Positions 27,654 to 36,508 of a DNA stretch of 64,000 nt are shown piece by piece (the first letter of the stretch is position 1; each line of letters starts with the position of its first letter). The position numbers and the translations under genes were made by a program. The notes beneath the pieces were generated by a model that worked only from the letters and a program-made list of their open reading frames with translations, was not told where the DNA came from and ran no database searches. The stretch comes from Vibrio casei. Lineage in GTDB: Bacteria; Pseudomonadota; Gammaproteobacteria; Enterobacterales; Vibrionaceae. The stretch spans positions 248,001 to 312,000 of the forward strand of contig NZ_AP018681.1 in assembly GCF_002218025.2 (NCBI RefSeq), given 5' to 3'.

Positions 27654-27865
27654 ACTTTGTCACACCATCAGAGCGCCATAGTGGAAAAGACAAGCAAATC
27701 TTGGAACGTCGAGCAAAGGTGTTGATGGAACATCGCCAGAAAAGACCAGAACGCTGGTCAGGGAAAATCAGGAACTGTGAGCCGATCGGAGAAGTTCATC
27801 TGAACCCAGAAAAAGAAGCTGCTTGATAATTAAGCAAGTAGTGACAACTACCTTGAAAAACGCCG
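27654..27865 (+). mobile_element. 212-bp 3'-end fragment of the IS3-like element at 55240-56880
   Basis: These 212 bases match 56666-56877 base for base as far as can be read by eye. They include the last 50 codons of OrfB (ACTTTGTCACACCATCAGAG onward) and the right terminus GACAACTACCTTGAAAAACG. It is joined directly to the right end of the preceding IS3-like element. Confidence 0.9.
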
Positions 27866-28315
27866 AAAGGCACCTTTTCTAACTAGCTGTTATTTAATTT
27901 GATTTTCTTCTCATTGATATTCGAGTGGGAGTAGGGCTTGCTATAATTAATGAATTAAGTTTTCCCAACTAATTATAATCCCAGTCAGTTCACCGAATTG
28001 ACTGGGATTTTTTATTGGGTGTGGTTGAACAACACTGGATACGATCCAAAGATGAAAGCTATTACCAACAAAATGAGGTGTTGGCCGTTTTATTGCCACA
28101 AGTAGGTAAAAAACAAATTGTGCATTAGGACGAATCCCATATGCCGCTACACATGAAGCGATTATGGTGAAGTTGTAAGTCGTTTTTGGACATCTTCAAG
28201 TTACAATAACAAACAATACAGTTAACTTTCAGATAAGAAAATATAAGGGAAAATCTAAAAATGTGACCAAATTCACTATGCCACTACAATTCATTCAAAA
28301 ATAATGAAGAGTCAC
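27866..28315. other. Intergenic stretch with a terminator and no gene
   Basis: A strong extended -10 (TGCTATAAT, 27947-27955) is followed about 25 bases later by a good rho-independent terminator: stem AATCCCAGTCA (27978-27988) with TGACTGGGATT (27999-28009) and TTTTTTATT. This could make a very short transcript, or simply be the terminator of a lost gene. 28020-28315 holds no ORF above 40 codons. Confidence 0.6.
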
Positions 28316-29032
28316 TTAATGATTTGATTTATAGTAGCCTTCTAGCTTATCTAAAAACTCATGTAATTTTTGGTTCATTTCATCATAGTCATGGTTGAGT
28401 AATACGTCGGGTTCATCGACAAATCGATATTTTGCCGCTTCACTTAGATCATCGTTTTCAATTAACAACGCTACGACTTCTTTAGTCAACTCCATATGAC
28501 ACTGAAAACCAAATACTAAGTCACTATAAGCAACTATTTGTCTCGGACAACCTTCACTATACGCAATCAATTGTGCATTGGTTGTTAGCCCTGGCATATC
28601 GTTATGCCAATGACCAACTTCCAGAACGTTGCCAAAATGATCAAATAACGGATGTGCCAAACCATCATCCGTTAATGTGATCGGAAACTTACCAATTTCA
28701 CGCTCTGGGCTATGTTCGTATTGTCCCCCTAAAGCTTCACCAATCAGTTGCGAACCTAAACAGATACCAATCACAACTTTTCCAGCGTCAATGGCTTTTG
28801 AAATGACTTCCTGTTCCCTTTTAGCATCGAAGTGAGGGCATTGTTCAGTTGTTGTTACTGGGTCTTGAGGTCCTCCCATTACAATCAGAAAATCGATACC
28901 TTCAACATTGTGTAGGAGAGGTTCATCTTCATATACCCGAGAATAAGTGATGGTATGATCATGACTTTTTGCCCAAGCCTCATAGGCTCCAGGAGCTTCA
29001 AAATATTCATGAATAATAAAGTGAATATGCAT
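28316..29032 (-). CDS. Type 1 (class I) glutamine amidotransferase
   Basis: The protein has 238 residues. The triad of the GATase-1 fold is visible: the nucleophile elbow VIGICLGSQLIGEALGG (Cys near residue 92) and the His-Glu pair in FGFQCHMELTKE (near 174-178). MGGPQDPVTT near 52 forms the oxyanion loop. It is of the stand-alone GMP-synthase-like type, so the acceptor is unknown. The start codon lies 18 bases from the IS66 copy B end, which has separated the gene from its own promoter. Undoing the inversion places it divergent from the AraC gene at 17967. Confidence 0.88.
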   Translation of the reverse strand: MHIHFIIHEYFEAPGAYEAWAKSHDHTITYSRVYEDEPLLHNVEGIDFLIVMGGPQDPVTTTEQCPHFDAKREQEVISKAIDAGKVVIGICLGSQLIGEALGGQYEHSPEREIGKFPITLTDDGLAHPLFDHFGNVLEVGHWHNDMPGLTTNAQLIAYSEGCPRQIVAYSDLVFGFQCHMELTKEVVALLIENDDLSEAAKYRFVDEPDVLLNHDYDEMNQKLHEFLDKLEGYYKSNH

Positions 29033-29122
29033 TTTTCTGCCTTTTATGTAGTGAGCTTACGAGAAGATAGTGTACATAGGTATTAAGAAGCGGCTCTGGC
29101 CGAAAGCCAGAGCCTGTTTTGA

Positions 29123-30721
29123 TTAGATATTGGACTGATAATTCCAGGGCAAGAACTGTTGTGGATTAGCCTTAACTTCACTTTCCATTCGCTGTATCGT
29201 ATTAAAGTAATCCAGCACATTTATACCCGCTTCGGCTGATGTCGCTATCATCGCCATGATCACATCCGCAATGCTCGCACCAGCCTGTGTTTTATGGAAC
29301 AGGGCATTTTTTCGGTTGCGAGCAACTAGCTTGAGTGCTTGCTCCGCTCGGTTATTATCCAGCTGTGCTCCCTCGAGACGGCAGAAGGCGGTCAGCCCCT
29401 CATAATGCTTAGTAAAATAATTAATTGCTTTACCAAGCCCGCTGTTTTCTTCTGTACTTCCCCTGTTCAGCTCGGCCTGACCCCAGTTTCGGATCTGCTC
29501 CATTACCGGAAGTGATAGCTTTTTATGCCAAGCTAACCGTTGCCCCGCGTTAAGTCCTAGCTCCCTGGCTTCATCATCGTGTCGCCAGATTTCACCATAC
29601 CACTGTAGTACTTGCTCCACTTCATCTGGAAACTGATTAAGGACTTCGGCAAACTGCCGTCGTCCGTGACTGTTGCACAGACTGTGTTCGACCACGTAAT
29701 CAAGCGATGGGCGGTTGCTGGATAAGGCATCACTCATCAATATCGGGGGCGCGAGTGTCCGGCCACGGTCATGTAAAATCTCGTCGATGAACTCGCCGGC
29801 ATGACCGATATTGGTCTGATACAACACGACAGTACGACCCTCTTTTAAGCCCGCGACTAAACCGGAGCTGTAAACACCACTGCGCTCTCGGGTTTTTGTT
29901 CCATTTCTCTGCGGCTTTTCTATCGGGACTTTGTCTAAAATTCGGTTGGTCGTGTCATCTAAATAATAGTGCTCTGCGTTTGCGGCAAACACTCTTAACA
30001 AGTTATAAATGGGTTGCAAGCTATTGGCGACTAACTCGACTTGGTCAAAGATGGTTGAGGCGGTCAGTTTAATCCCCATCAGCGCTTGCGTACTCTCCTG
30101 ACGATAGTAGGGTGCACCTGCAAAAAACTTGTGAAGAGCCATCAGGCTGCGGGCACTGTAACCATACTTCTGGCTTGGCTCTCCATCATTTATCACGTCA
30201 TTAGGTAACTTGGCAGTGAAGTACTGACCACAGGCATTGCAACGTAGCCGCTCCATAACGTGTTGCTCTGGGACGAACGGACTTTGCCCAGTGATCCGCA
30301 ACAGCGTAGCGGGCTCGTATTTATATAACTTGCCTTTTTGACACTCGGGGCAACTATCGCCTTTCTTTAGATCGTCCAGTTTATGCTGAGTGACTTTCGG
30401 TTTCACTGGTGGTGTGCTGGGTTGGGTATTTTTAGGCTTAGGACGTTTTTGACCGCGGTTTTTGTTTTTCTTATTTTTCTGGCCGAGTAGAGTGTCCATC
30501 GTTTCTGATGACTTGACCATGCCAACCAACTTACGCAATTTATGCAGGGTGATATCGTTATCAGACAGACGCTCTTGCAAGGCAGCCAGCGTCTTTAATG
30601 CCTTCAACAAGATGTGGCAATCTTCCGCACTCAGTGCTAAGTCGTGCTCCTTTGCCTCGTGCACTCGCTGGATAAGCCCGTCCAGCTCTTCGCTGTCAAT
30701 ATCGGTAAAGTCTTGCGCCAT
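29123..30721 (-). CDS. tnpC: IS66 transposase TnpC, copy B
   Basis: The protein has 532 residues, identical to the product of 19746-21344, with the same zinc-finger (CPEC/CNAC), DDE motifs and intact length. Identity indicates recent duplication or gene conversion between the copies. Confidence 0.95.
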   Translation of the reverse strand: MAQDFTDIDSEELDGLIQRVHEAKEHDLALSAEDCHILLKALKTLAALQERLSDNDITLHKLRKLVGMVKSSETMDTLLGQKNKKNKNRGQKRPKPKNTQPSTPPVKPKVTQHKLDDLKKGDSCPECQKGKLYKYEPATLLRITGQSPFVPEQHVMERLRCNACGQYFTAKLPNDVINDGEPSQKYGYSARSLMALHKFFAGAPYYRQESTQALMGIKLTASTIFDQVELVANSLQPIYNLLRVFAANAEHYYLDDTTNRILDKVPIEKPQRNGTKTRERSGVYSSGLVAGLKEGRTVVLYQTNIGHAGEFIDEILHDRGRTLAPPILMSDALSSNRPSLDYVVEHSLCNSHGRRQFAEVLNQFPDEVEQVLQWYGEIWRHDDEARELGLNAGQRLAWHKKLSLPVMEQIRNWGQAELNRGSTEENSGLGKAINYFTKHYEGLTAFCRLEGAQLDNNRAEQALKLVARNRKNALFHKTQAGASIADVIMAMIATSAEAGINVLDYFNTIQRMESEVKANPQQFLPWNYQSNI

Positions 30722-30836
30722 TTAAGTTCCTGTCGGCTGGCTTGCAGTGCTGATGCGCTCAATTATTCCAGCATTGTGGGATCAGTCAACATGATCGTGA
30801 GGATCGATAACTTAAGGGGGAATAGTGTGCGTACGG

Positions 30837-31163
30837 TCATACTTTTTGCCAGCCAGGCAGCCCCACCAACAGAGCTTTAAGCTGCTTCGCGGCGACAGGG
30901 GTCACCCCATCTTGGTGATGACGGGGCCAATCTTGAAAGCGGCCTTTGCTCAGGCGTTTATTGATTAACCAGAAGCCAGAGCCGTCATAACATAATGCTC
31001 TAAGCATGGTTTGACGGCGGTTGGTAAACACAAACAGGGTTCCGCTACGAGGCGACTGTTTTAGCTGATGACGACACAGGGCGGCGAGTCCATCAATACC
31101 ACAGCGAAAATCGGCTGGTTGAGTCGCAAGCAGGATTTTACTCTCAGCAGTCAGGTGGATCAT
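30837..31163 (-). CDS. tnpB: IS66 accessory protein TnpB, copy B
   Basis: The protein has 108 residues, identical to the copy A TnpB (PF05717 pattern with PADFRCGIDGLAAL). It overlaps tnpA by four bases. Confidence 0.93.
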   Translation of the reverse strand: MIHLTAESKILLATQPADFRCGIDGLAALCRHQLKQSPRSGTLFVFTNRRQTMLRALCYDGSGFWLINKRLSKGRFQDWPRHHQDGVTPVAAKQLKALLVGLPGWQKV

Positions 31164-31534
31164 TTTACTTCTCCTGCTTCTTGTATCAGAGCTCGCAATA
31201 AGTCAGGAGAGACAAGGCCGCTGATACAGATCTGACTTGAATTAGGAAGAGTGAGCTGAAGGCTCAGGTCTGATTTAGGTAGTAAATCAGGCTCTATCTG
31301 TAACGGAACAAAATCAGGAGCGGACGACTTAACGGGAAGTTGCTTGCGCCAGTCATTGAGCTGGGTGGTGCAGATCCGTAGTGCTTTGGTCACGTGACTG
31401 ATCGGATATTCTTCAAGCAGCTTGAGTGCTAAGCAGCGTAGTTCATCGGGGATACTGGCATGTTTATTAATGCGGGTTTGTCGCCAGTGCTCAAAGTCAG
31501 CAGTGGCCTGAATCAGGTTTTTCTGGTTTTGCAT
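31160..31534 (-). CDS. tnpA: IS66 accessory protein TnpA, copy B
   Basis: About 124 residues from the ATG at 31534, preceded by AAGGAAGG. It is identical to the copy A TnpA. Confidence 0.9.
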   Translation of the reverse strand: MQNQKNLIQATADFEHWRQTRINKHASIPDELRCLALKLLEEYPISHVTKALRICTTQLNDWRKQLPVKSSAPDFVPLQIEPDLLPKSDLSLQLTLPNSSQICISGLVSPDLLRALIQEAGEVK

Positions 31535-31613
31535 GGTGCCTTCCTTATATTGGATAAGCACTTAGTAAACCAGAGCTGGCGAGTTAAGTTGAGCTATGCT
31601 GCCGTAAGCTCAC

Positions 31614-32335
31614 GCTGTATCGAATGAACTTTTGATCAACATTTATAAATAAATGTGCTCGTGAATGTCTTCCTATTCGACTCAAGGCAGCTCGAAATTT
31701 TCTGTCATGAACGCTATGAACCAAAATTTTCAAACACTCATATAAGATACGTTAAGAGCAACAACCAACCAGAAAATTCAGATAAGGAATGACGAATTTT
31801 AATTTCCGAAATGTGAAAGTAACAATGAATAATTTCATTTCATAACGCGAAGGTTCATGCTTTCGAGCGTCGTGTATGTGAACTGCTTTACCTCAACGAT
31901 TAGGATTTTGATGCCAATACTTTACCTTTCAAACTGCAATAAAAACTCAATAATCTATCTTCGAAAGCTCGATCTTATGCTCAATAAAAACCTTGTGGCC
32001 TGCTCTAAGTTTTAACTTTCGATCATCGTTCAACTCACTTTTGTATGGCGAGATTAGAGCGCATTAAATCCACTGCAAGGAGATTTTGAGTCAGAAGACA
32101 AGCTATGAATCTGCCTGAGAAATCTTGTTTTAGATCGAAGATACGGTCGGTGGATAACGTAAATCGGGACACTCAGTTAACCAATTTTTTCTTCAACACT
32201 TACTCTTGGGTGGATAGTTATTTCAGCTAACCTTTACTCAAACGCAAAGTTTAATTACCTCAAATGTGCATGCATGTAACTCAAAAAAATCACTTCAACG
32301 CTTCGAACAAATAGACGAAAGTGCATTCATTGGAC
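31614..32335 (+). repeat. 722-bp tandem repeat unit R3
   Basis: The unit begins GCTGTATCGAATGAACTTTT directly at the IS66 copy B end. The next unit begins GCTGCATCGAATGA at 32336, giving the same 722-bp period as R1/R2. Along its length it is the reverse complement of R1 with scattered differences. There is no coding frame. Confidence 0.9.
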
Positions 32336-33057
32336 GCTGCATCGAATGAAATGATGAGCAATACGTCTCAGAAATTTTCTCGTAAATATCTTTTTGCCCG
32401 ACGCAAGAAAGACCAGTTTCTTCGTTCATAAATCCTATAAATAAAAATTTATAAAACTCATTTAAGGCACAATGGGAGCAACAACAAACCGAATAATTTA
32501 GAACAAGAATGACAAACTTTTAAGATCCGAAAAGCAAAAGCCAAAAAGAAATGCTTCATTTCATAACGCTAACGTTCATGTTTACGAACATCGTAAATGT
32601 GATTTACTTTACCTCAATGATTAGAATTCTAGTGGTCAACTTTTGCCTTTCATGCTGTAAAGAAAACACAAAACACTGTTTTTGATAGATGGCTTTGGTG
32701 ATCATTAAAAACCAATTTCTCCGAGTTGTGATACAACTTTTCATCCATCGTTCTGCTCACTTTTCACGGAAAAGCTCAAACACTTTTACCCCACTTATTC
32801 TTCATGAAGTGGCACAGGGAATCCAATTTTCACTCGATGATTTACCACTGGAAAGTGGTCAGAAAAAGTATAAATTTTTTTCAAAAAAAACAGATAATCG
32901 ACAAAATTTAGCCCAAAATTTTTGGTCATTTTTATCTAAAAATGGTCGGTGATGAACTCCCTATTCAAAGAAAAATCTAACAAATACTTCTCATTTCTTA
33001 GTGAACAACGTACCCAATCGAACTTGTTTTACCTGCTGATTTATAGGGCAGAGCTGG
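32336..33057 (+). repeat. 722-bp tandem repeat unit R4 (diverged)
   Basis: It opens like R3 (GCTGCATCGAATGA) and keeps matching blocks such as TCATTTCATAACGCTAACGT and GATTTACTTTACCTCAATGA, but is more diverged towards its 3' end. An 87-codon ORF at 32689 is not preserved in the other units and is rejected as a gene. Confidence 0.75.
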
Positions 33058-33309
33058 TCACTTTTCGATAAAAGCCACTAAGCTTTCTAATGGGCAAGCC
33101 ATTAAAAACTAATGCCTGCCTCACTAATTCAGATAGTTAAATGACTATTCATAACCACAAAGGAACTATAGCGAGTGCTATTCAGGTTATTCCTAACGAC
33201 CAAGGCGCTATTAAAGGTAGCTAATGTATTATTCATAATGCAAAGGGCATTTAAGCCAATATTACTGACTTTAGCCTAACTTGTTATTCATTATTTATAA
33301 TGCACAAAC

Positions 33310-33600
33310 CACTATTCCTAACCCCCATTAGACTAAACCTAACGTAATAGCCATTAGGTCAAACGCAAAAACAATTAAACCTAACGAATTTCACATTAGG
33401 CCAAACGGCTAAGCAATTAAACCGAACGATAAAATCGTTAGGTCTAATGGCAAATGTAATATTTCTAATGATATTTGCATTAGGTCTAATAGGAAAATGA
33501 TTAAAGTCTAACGGAATCATCGTTAGGTCTAACACGGAATGGATTATTTACTATAGGAAAGTCGTTAGACTCCGAACGGAAATACTGTTATTCCGAGTCG
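33310..33600. repeat. Iteron-like array of CCTAACG/CGTTAGG motifs
   Basis: About a dozen copies of a short motif (variants of ATTAGGTCTAA, AAACCTAACG, CGTTAGGTCTAA) occur in both orientations. Several form hairpins, for example TTAAACCGAACGAT/ATCGTTAGGTCTAA (33418-33446) and GTCTAACG/CGTTAGGT (33506-33528). The array lies in a stretch without genes and is followed by a run of ATATATA (33705-33739). Such iterated inverted motifs next to AT-rich DNA resemble replication or transfer origins. Confidence 0.65.
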
Positions 33601-33766
33601 TGTCTTGATTATTCAACATTCATTGAAAATTATTACTAATCTAAATTCTGTTAAAGGGCACTTCTACCAGCCTTGAATTACGCCTTATTTTTCACGTTTT
33701 TCCCTATATATATATATAGTATATATAGATAGTATATATGGTTGTTTTCAGCGTCCTGAAACATGC

Positions 33767-33923
33767 TATATTTTCTGTGTGAGTGATCCTCGAAAAAAAG
33801 TCGGTCTTAATTGCCTTTGGCAAATTACATGCGAAGCGGTGAAATCGCAGTTTCATAATCCGCTTACTTGACCACTAAAATTTATTGGACACATATCGGC
33901 CTCTCAGGAGGCCGATTTTTTTT
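33767..33923 (+). ncRNA. Candidate small RNA or leader attenuator upstream of the PilL-like gene
   Basis: An extended -10 (TGCTATATT, 33765-33773) is followed by about 120 bases without an ORF. A strong rho-independent terminator comes next: stem ATCGGCCTC (33895-33903), loop TCAG, GAGGCCGAT (33908-33916), then eight T. The transcript would end 110 bases before the PilL-like start. It could be a stand-alone small RNA (for example an antisense or replication-control RNA) or a leader that attenuates the ICE genes. Confidence 0.45.
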
Positions 33924-34033
33924 GTCTGAAAATCCCCCTACAAAGTTCGTTATCTTTTCTGCTTAGATTTTTATGCCGCATTTTTTAAAACCTACATTGG
34001 GTAGTTACAGCAGAAATTAAATCGGATTCGATA

Positions 34034-34468
34034 ATGAAAACATGCAAACCAAAATTGGCTTTCCTATTGCTTAGTTTGAGCGGTTCCATTTTTGCTTCGG
34101 AGCAAGCGAATGAAATTCCAAAGCAATACAAACAAAACCTGGATGGCTACACACAGATTGTCATCGACACAGATGATGAACAGAAGAACCCACTCATCAA
34201 CGTTATCTCAACTGAGATCCCTGCTTCAATCGTTAACACGGGGCAAGCACTTAACTACGTTTTGTACTCTTCAGGATTTGCACTGAAAGACTTACGACAA
34301 ACAGATGTAGAAACTTTGAAGCTGTACTCATTAAAAGTTCCGCTCGTGAATCGTTCGTTCTTTCGGGTAACGGTAGAACAAATTATTGAAACACTGATTG
34401 GTGATGCGTATGTGATGAACGTAGATCAAGTTCGTCGTGAGATTTCCATAGAGGCGAGAAAGAAATGA
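34034..34468 (+). CDS. ICE PilL/TIGR03748-like periplasmic protein
   Basis: The protein has 144 residues with a signal peptide (LAFLLLSLSGSIFAS). The mature part follows the TIGR03748 pattern of PFGI-1-type ICEs: Q-x-N-P-L-I-N-V-I-S-T-E-I-P, then VNTGQALNYVLYSSGFAL near 76, the paired leucine segment KLYSLKVPLVNRSFFRVTVE near 107, and a secretin-N-like DAYVMNVDQVRREIS at the end. It is probably part of the conjugative pilus or secretion complex in the periplasm. It overlaps the next gene by four bases. Confidence 0.68.
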   Translation: MKTCKPKLAFLLLSLSGSIFASEQANEIPKQYKQNLDGYTQIVIDTDDEQKNPLINVISTEIPASIVNTGQALNYVLYSSGFALKDLRQTDVETLKLYSLKVPLVNRSFFRVTVEQIIETLIGDAYVMNVDQVRREISIEARKK

Positions 34469-35661
34469 TGACGAAGAAGAAAATGGATTTCAACGAAATG
34501 GAATTGGAAACGAAAGTAATGCAGTTTGCGGAACGAACGAAGCCAGAAGAAAACGAAAATGAAAACTCGGAAGCCAACAAAGAACAACACGAGCACGAAG
34601 ACGTTCAACAACATCGTGATGATGAAGACAACGAAAGTGTAATCACTGATGAAACAGAATCGAATGACGTCAACAACGAAACCTTGTCTTCAACGTCAAC
34701 GAATGAACCTCAAGAAGAACAACAGCGTGAACTTAGCCGATCTGAACAACGCGCAATTGTCAGAGAGAACAAACGCCGTGAACAGAACGAAGCAAAGCAA
34801 GCTCGGCTGAATGAACGACAACAAAAAATAAATGAACGAAGAGAAACTAAACAAGCGAAGAAAGAAGCGAAGCGTTTAGAGCGTGAGGCACGAAAAAATG
34901 ATCGCGGTGTAGTTCGAGTGTTTGCTATTGAGACATCCAAAATTTTATTAACTAGCAGCATCGCAATAGGAGTTAGTTTCGTAGGTTACGAATTCTTAGA
35001 AAGTAAGTCAGAAGAATTACAAATGGAACAACGGGGAAAACAACAAGCATCGATTGCATCGCTCACGAATAAAGTGTCAGACATGCAAGGCAAGTTAGAA
35101 AACCAAACAATTCAATTGCAAGAATTCAATAACCAATTAAAGAACGAACAGATGACATTCAAAACGAAGCTAGAAGATTTAACGTTGATGGTTGAGCAGT
35201 TCATTAAGAACTCAAACGCAAATGACGACCTAATTAAAAAAATGCAGAGTGACGTTGCAAACAACAAATCATTAACGACAAGTGAGATTGCATCTATCCG
35301 TCGTCAACTTGCTGCGCTAGAAAAAGAATCCATTAAACAGAGTGAAGAACTTTTAACACAAGTTAAAAGTACGGTTGCTCAAGCGAAGAGAGAAAAGGTA
35401 GTAATCAAACCGGTGCCGCATTCGACTCCAATCAAATCGAAAGTTCAAACAGTGACAGCGTTAGATGGTTTGGAGTTGGAGACGGTCACTCAGTTTGGAT
35501 CAAACAACGTCGCGGTATTTTCAAATCGAGGACTTGGGGCAATTCAAAGATTGGAAGGTGAACGAATTGGTTCGTACATCATTCAAAAAATCTCATCGAG
35601 CAATGTCACTGTGAAAGGTATTGCTGATAACGAGACTTACATAATCAAAAGTAAGGGGTAA
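34465..35661 (+). CDS. ICE-associated inner-membrane coiled-coil protein
   Basis: The protein has 398 residues. Residues 1-150 are extremely charged (Glu/Asn/Lys/Arg) and cytoplasmic. One membrane helix follows (ETSKILLTSSIAIGVSFVGY, about 153-172). A periplasmic coiled coil comes next (about 180-310). A small C-terminal beta domain ends the protein (ERIGSYIIQKISSSNVTVKG near 370), resembling PilP/GspC-type modules. No named family was recognised. Its position between TIGR03748-like and TIGR03759-like genes, with overlapping stops and starts, argues for a structural part of the conjugation machine. Confidence 0.6.
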   Translation: MMTKKKMDFNEMELETKVMQFAERTKPEENENENSEANKEQHEHEDVQQHRDDEDNESVITDETESNDVNNETLSSTSTNEPQEEQQRELSRSEQRAIVRENKRREQNEAKQARLNERQQKINERRETKQAKKEAKRLEREARKNDRGVVRVFAIETSKILLTSSIAIGVSFVGYEFLESKSEELQMEQRGKQQASIASLTNKVSDMQGKLENQTIQLQEFNNQLKNEQMTFKTKLEDLTLMVEQFIKNSNANDDLIKKMQSDVANNKSLTTSEIASIRRQLAALEKESIKQSEELLTQVKSTVAQAKREKVVIKPVPHSTPIKSKVQTVTALDGLELETVTQFGSNNVAVFSNRGLGAIQRLEGERIGSYIIQKISSSNVTVKGIADNETYIIKSKG

Positions 35662-35664
35662 GAA

Positions 35665-36498
35665 ATGAAGAAGAAAAAATCTTTAGTTACGCGACTTACA
35701 TTAGTAACACCTCTTGCTCTGCTATTGGCAAGTCACACACAAGCATCGGGAACAAAACAAAACGCAACAACCAATAAAATTCACGTTGCGGAATTGAAAG
35801 TCAAAACTACGCAGGTCATTGGACTTGATGGTAAGAGTCAAGAAACGAAGTACGAAGTAGACGGAATTGAGATTGAGTTAACGCCAAGCGACAGAGCAAA
35901 GGTAAAGAACTGGAACTTACGAAACGAAGATTGGGTGAAGTACAAGTACGCAATGGAATACACACCTCGTGGAATTTGGTCGCCTGATTTAGATCCACCG
36001 ATTGTACTTGGCAACTTATCAAAGACAGAAGCGGAACGCGCACGCTACTCACGAGTAATGAACGCATTGGAATTAGATCGTCGTCATCGAGAGATAGCTT
36101 TTCAGTTGACGGCCATCAACCAACTACCAACCGAAGAAGCTGATGAAATAAAACCGAGCACAGCATTAAGTCGAGCGCTACCACCGGAGAAGACGATATT
36201 AAAATCAATCTTCATCGATACTGCGACCTGCGAAAAGGAGTGCGTTCATTTTGTACTTTTGGAAACGGCAGGAACATCGACACGAACAAAGTTGAACATC
36301 ATCTTCACGACTGATGACAAATCTAAGCAAGAAAAAATCTTATTGGGAGCTGGCATAACAAACACCAAGATTCGTGACAAACAAATTACGGTAGTCACGG
36401 ATGCGGAAACAACGCAGCAATACCGAGAAGGTTTCGACTTTCCTTTTTTGATAATTCAAAACGACGAAGGTTTAACGCGTCGAGACATAAGCAGTTAA
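35665..36498 (+). CDS. Integrating conjugative element protein, TIGR03759 (PFL_4693) family
   Basis: The protein has 277 residues with a signal peptide (LTLVTPLALLLASHTQAS). The diagnostic core lies near 90-150: WNLRNEDWVKYKYAME, TPRGIWSPDLDPPIVLG, then TEAERARYSRVMNALELDRRHREIAFQ (by position). This W-x-L...P-R-G-I-W-S-P...L-D-P signature is that of TIGR03759. The C-terminal half adds a thioredoxin-like segment with C-x3-C (DTATCEKECVHFVLLE near 190). It is a periplasmic part of GI-type ICE transfer systems. It starts three bases after the previous gene. Confidence 0.82.
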   Translation: MKKKKSLVTRLTLVTPLALLLASHTQASGTKQNATTNKIHVAELKVKTTQVIGLDGKSQETKYEVDGIEIELTPSDRAKVKNWNLRNEDWVKYKYAMEYTPRGIWSPDLDPPIVLGNLSKTEAERARYSRVMNALELDRRHREIAFQLTAINQLPTEEADEIKPSTALSRALPPEKTILKSIFIDTATCEKECVHFVLLETAGTSTRTKLNIIFTTDDKSKQEKILLGAGITNTKIRDKQITVVTDAETTQQYREGFDFPFLIIQNDEGLTRRDISS

Positions 36499-36508
36499 CA
36501 AAGGGAAT

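Larger units (their letters stand above)
29051..31613 (-). mobile_element. IS66 family insertion sequence, copy B (inverted)
   Basis: The element is 2563 bp, identical in all encoded proteins to copy A but in the opposite orientation. Left flank TTTATGTA (29043-29050) is the reverse complement of copy A's left flank TACATAAA. Right flank GCTGTATC (31614-31621) is the reverse complement of copy A's right flank GATACAGC. This is the signature of an inversion of 21417-29050 by recombination between the two copies. Confidence 0.95.

Noticed and set aside
32689..32952. 87-codon ORF inside repeat unit R4
   Set aside because: It is not conserved in the other units; it is an open frame by chance in AT-rich DNA.
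21417..33600. CRISPR array or retron in the repeat regions
   Set aside because: Units are 722 bp with gradual divergence, and the short motifs have irregular spacing; there is no repeat-spacer regularity, no cas genes and no reverse transcriptase.
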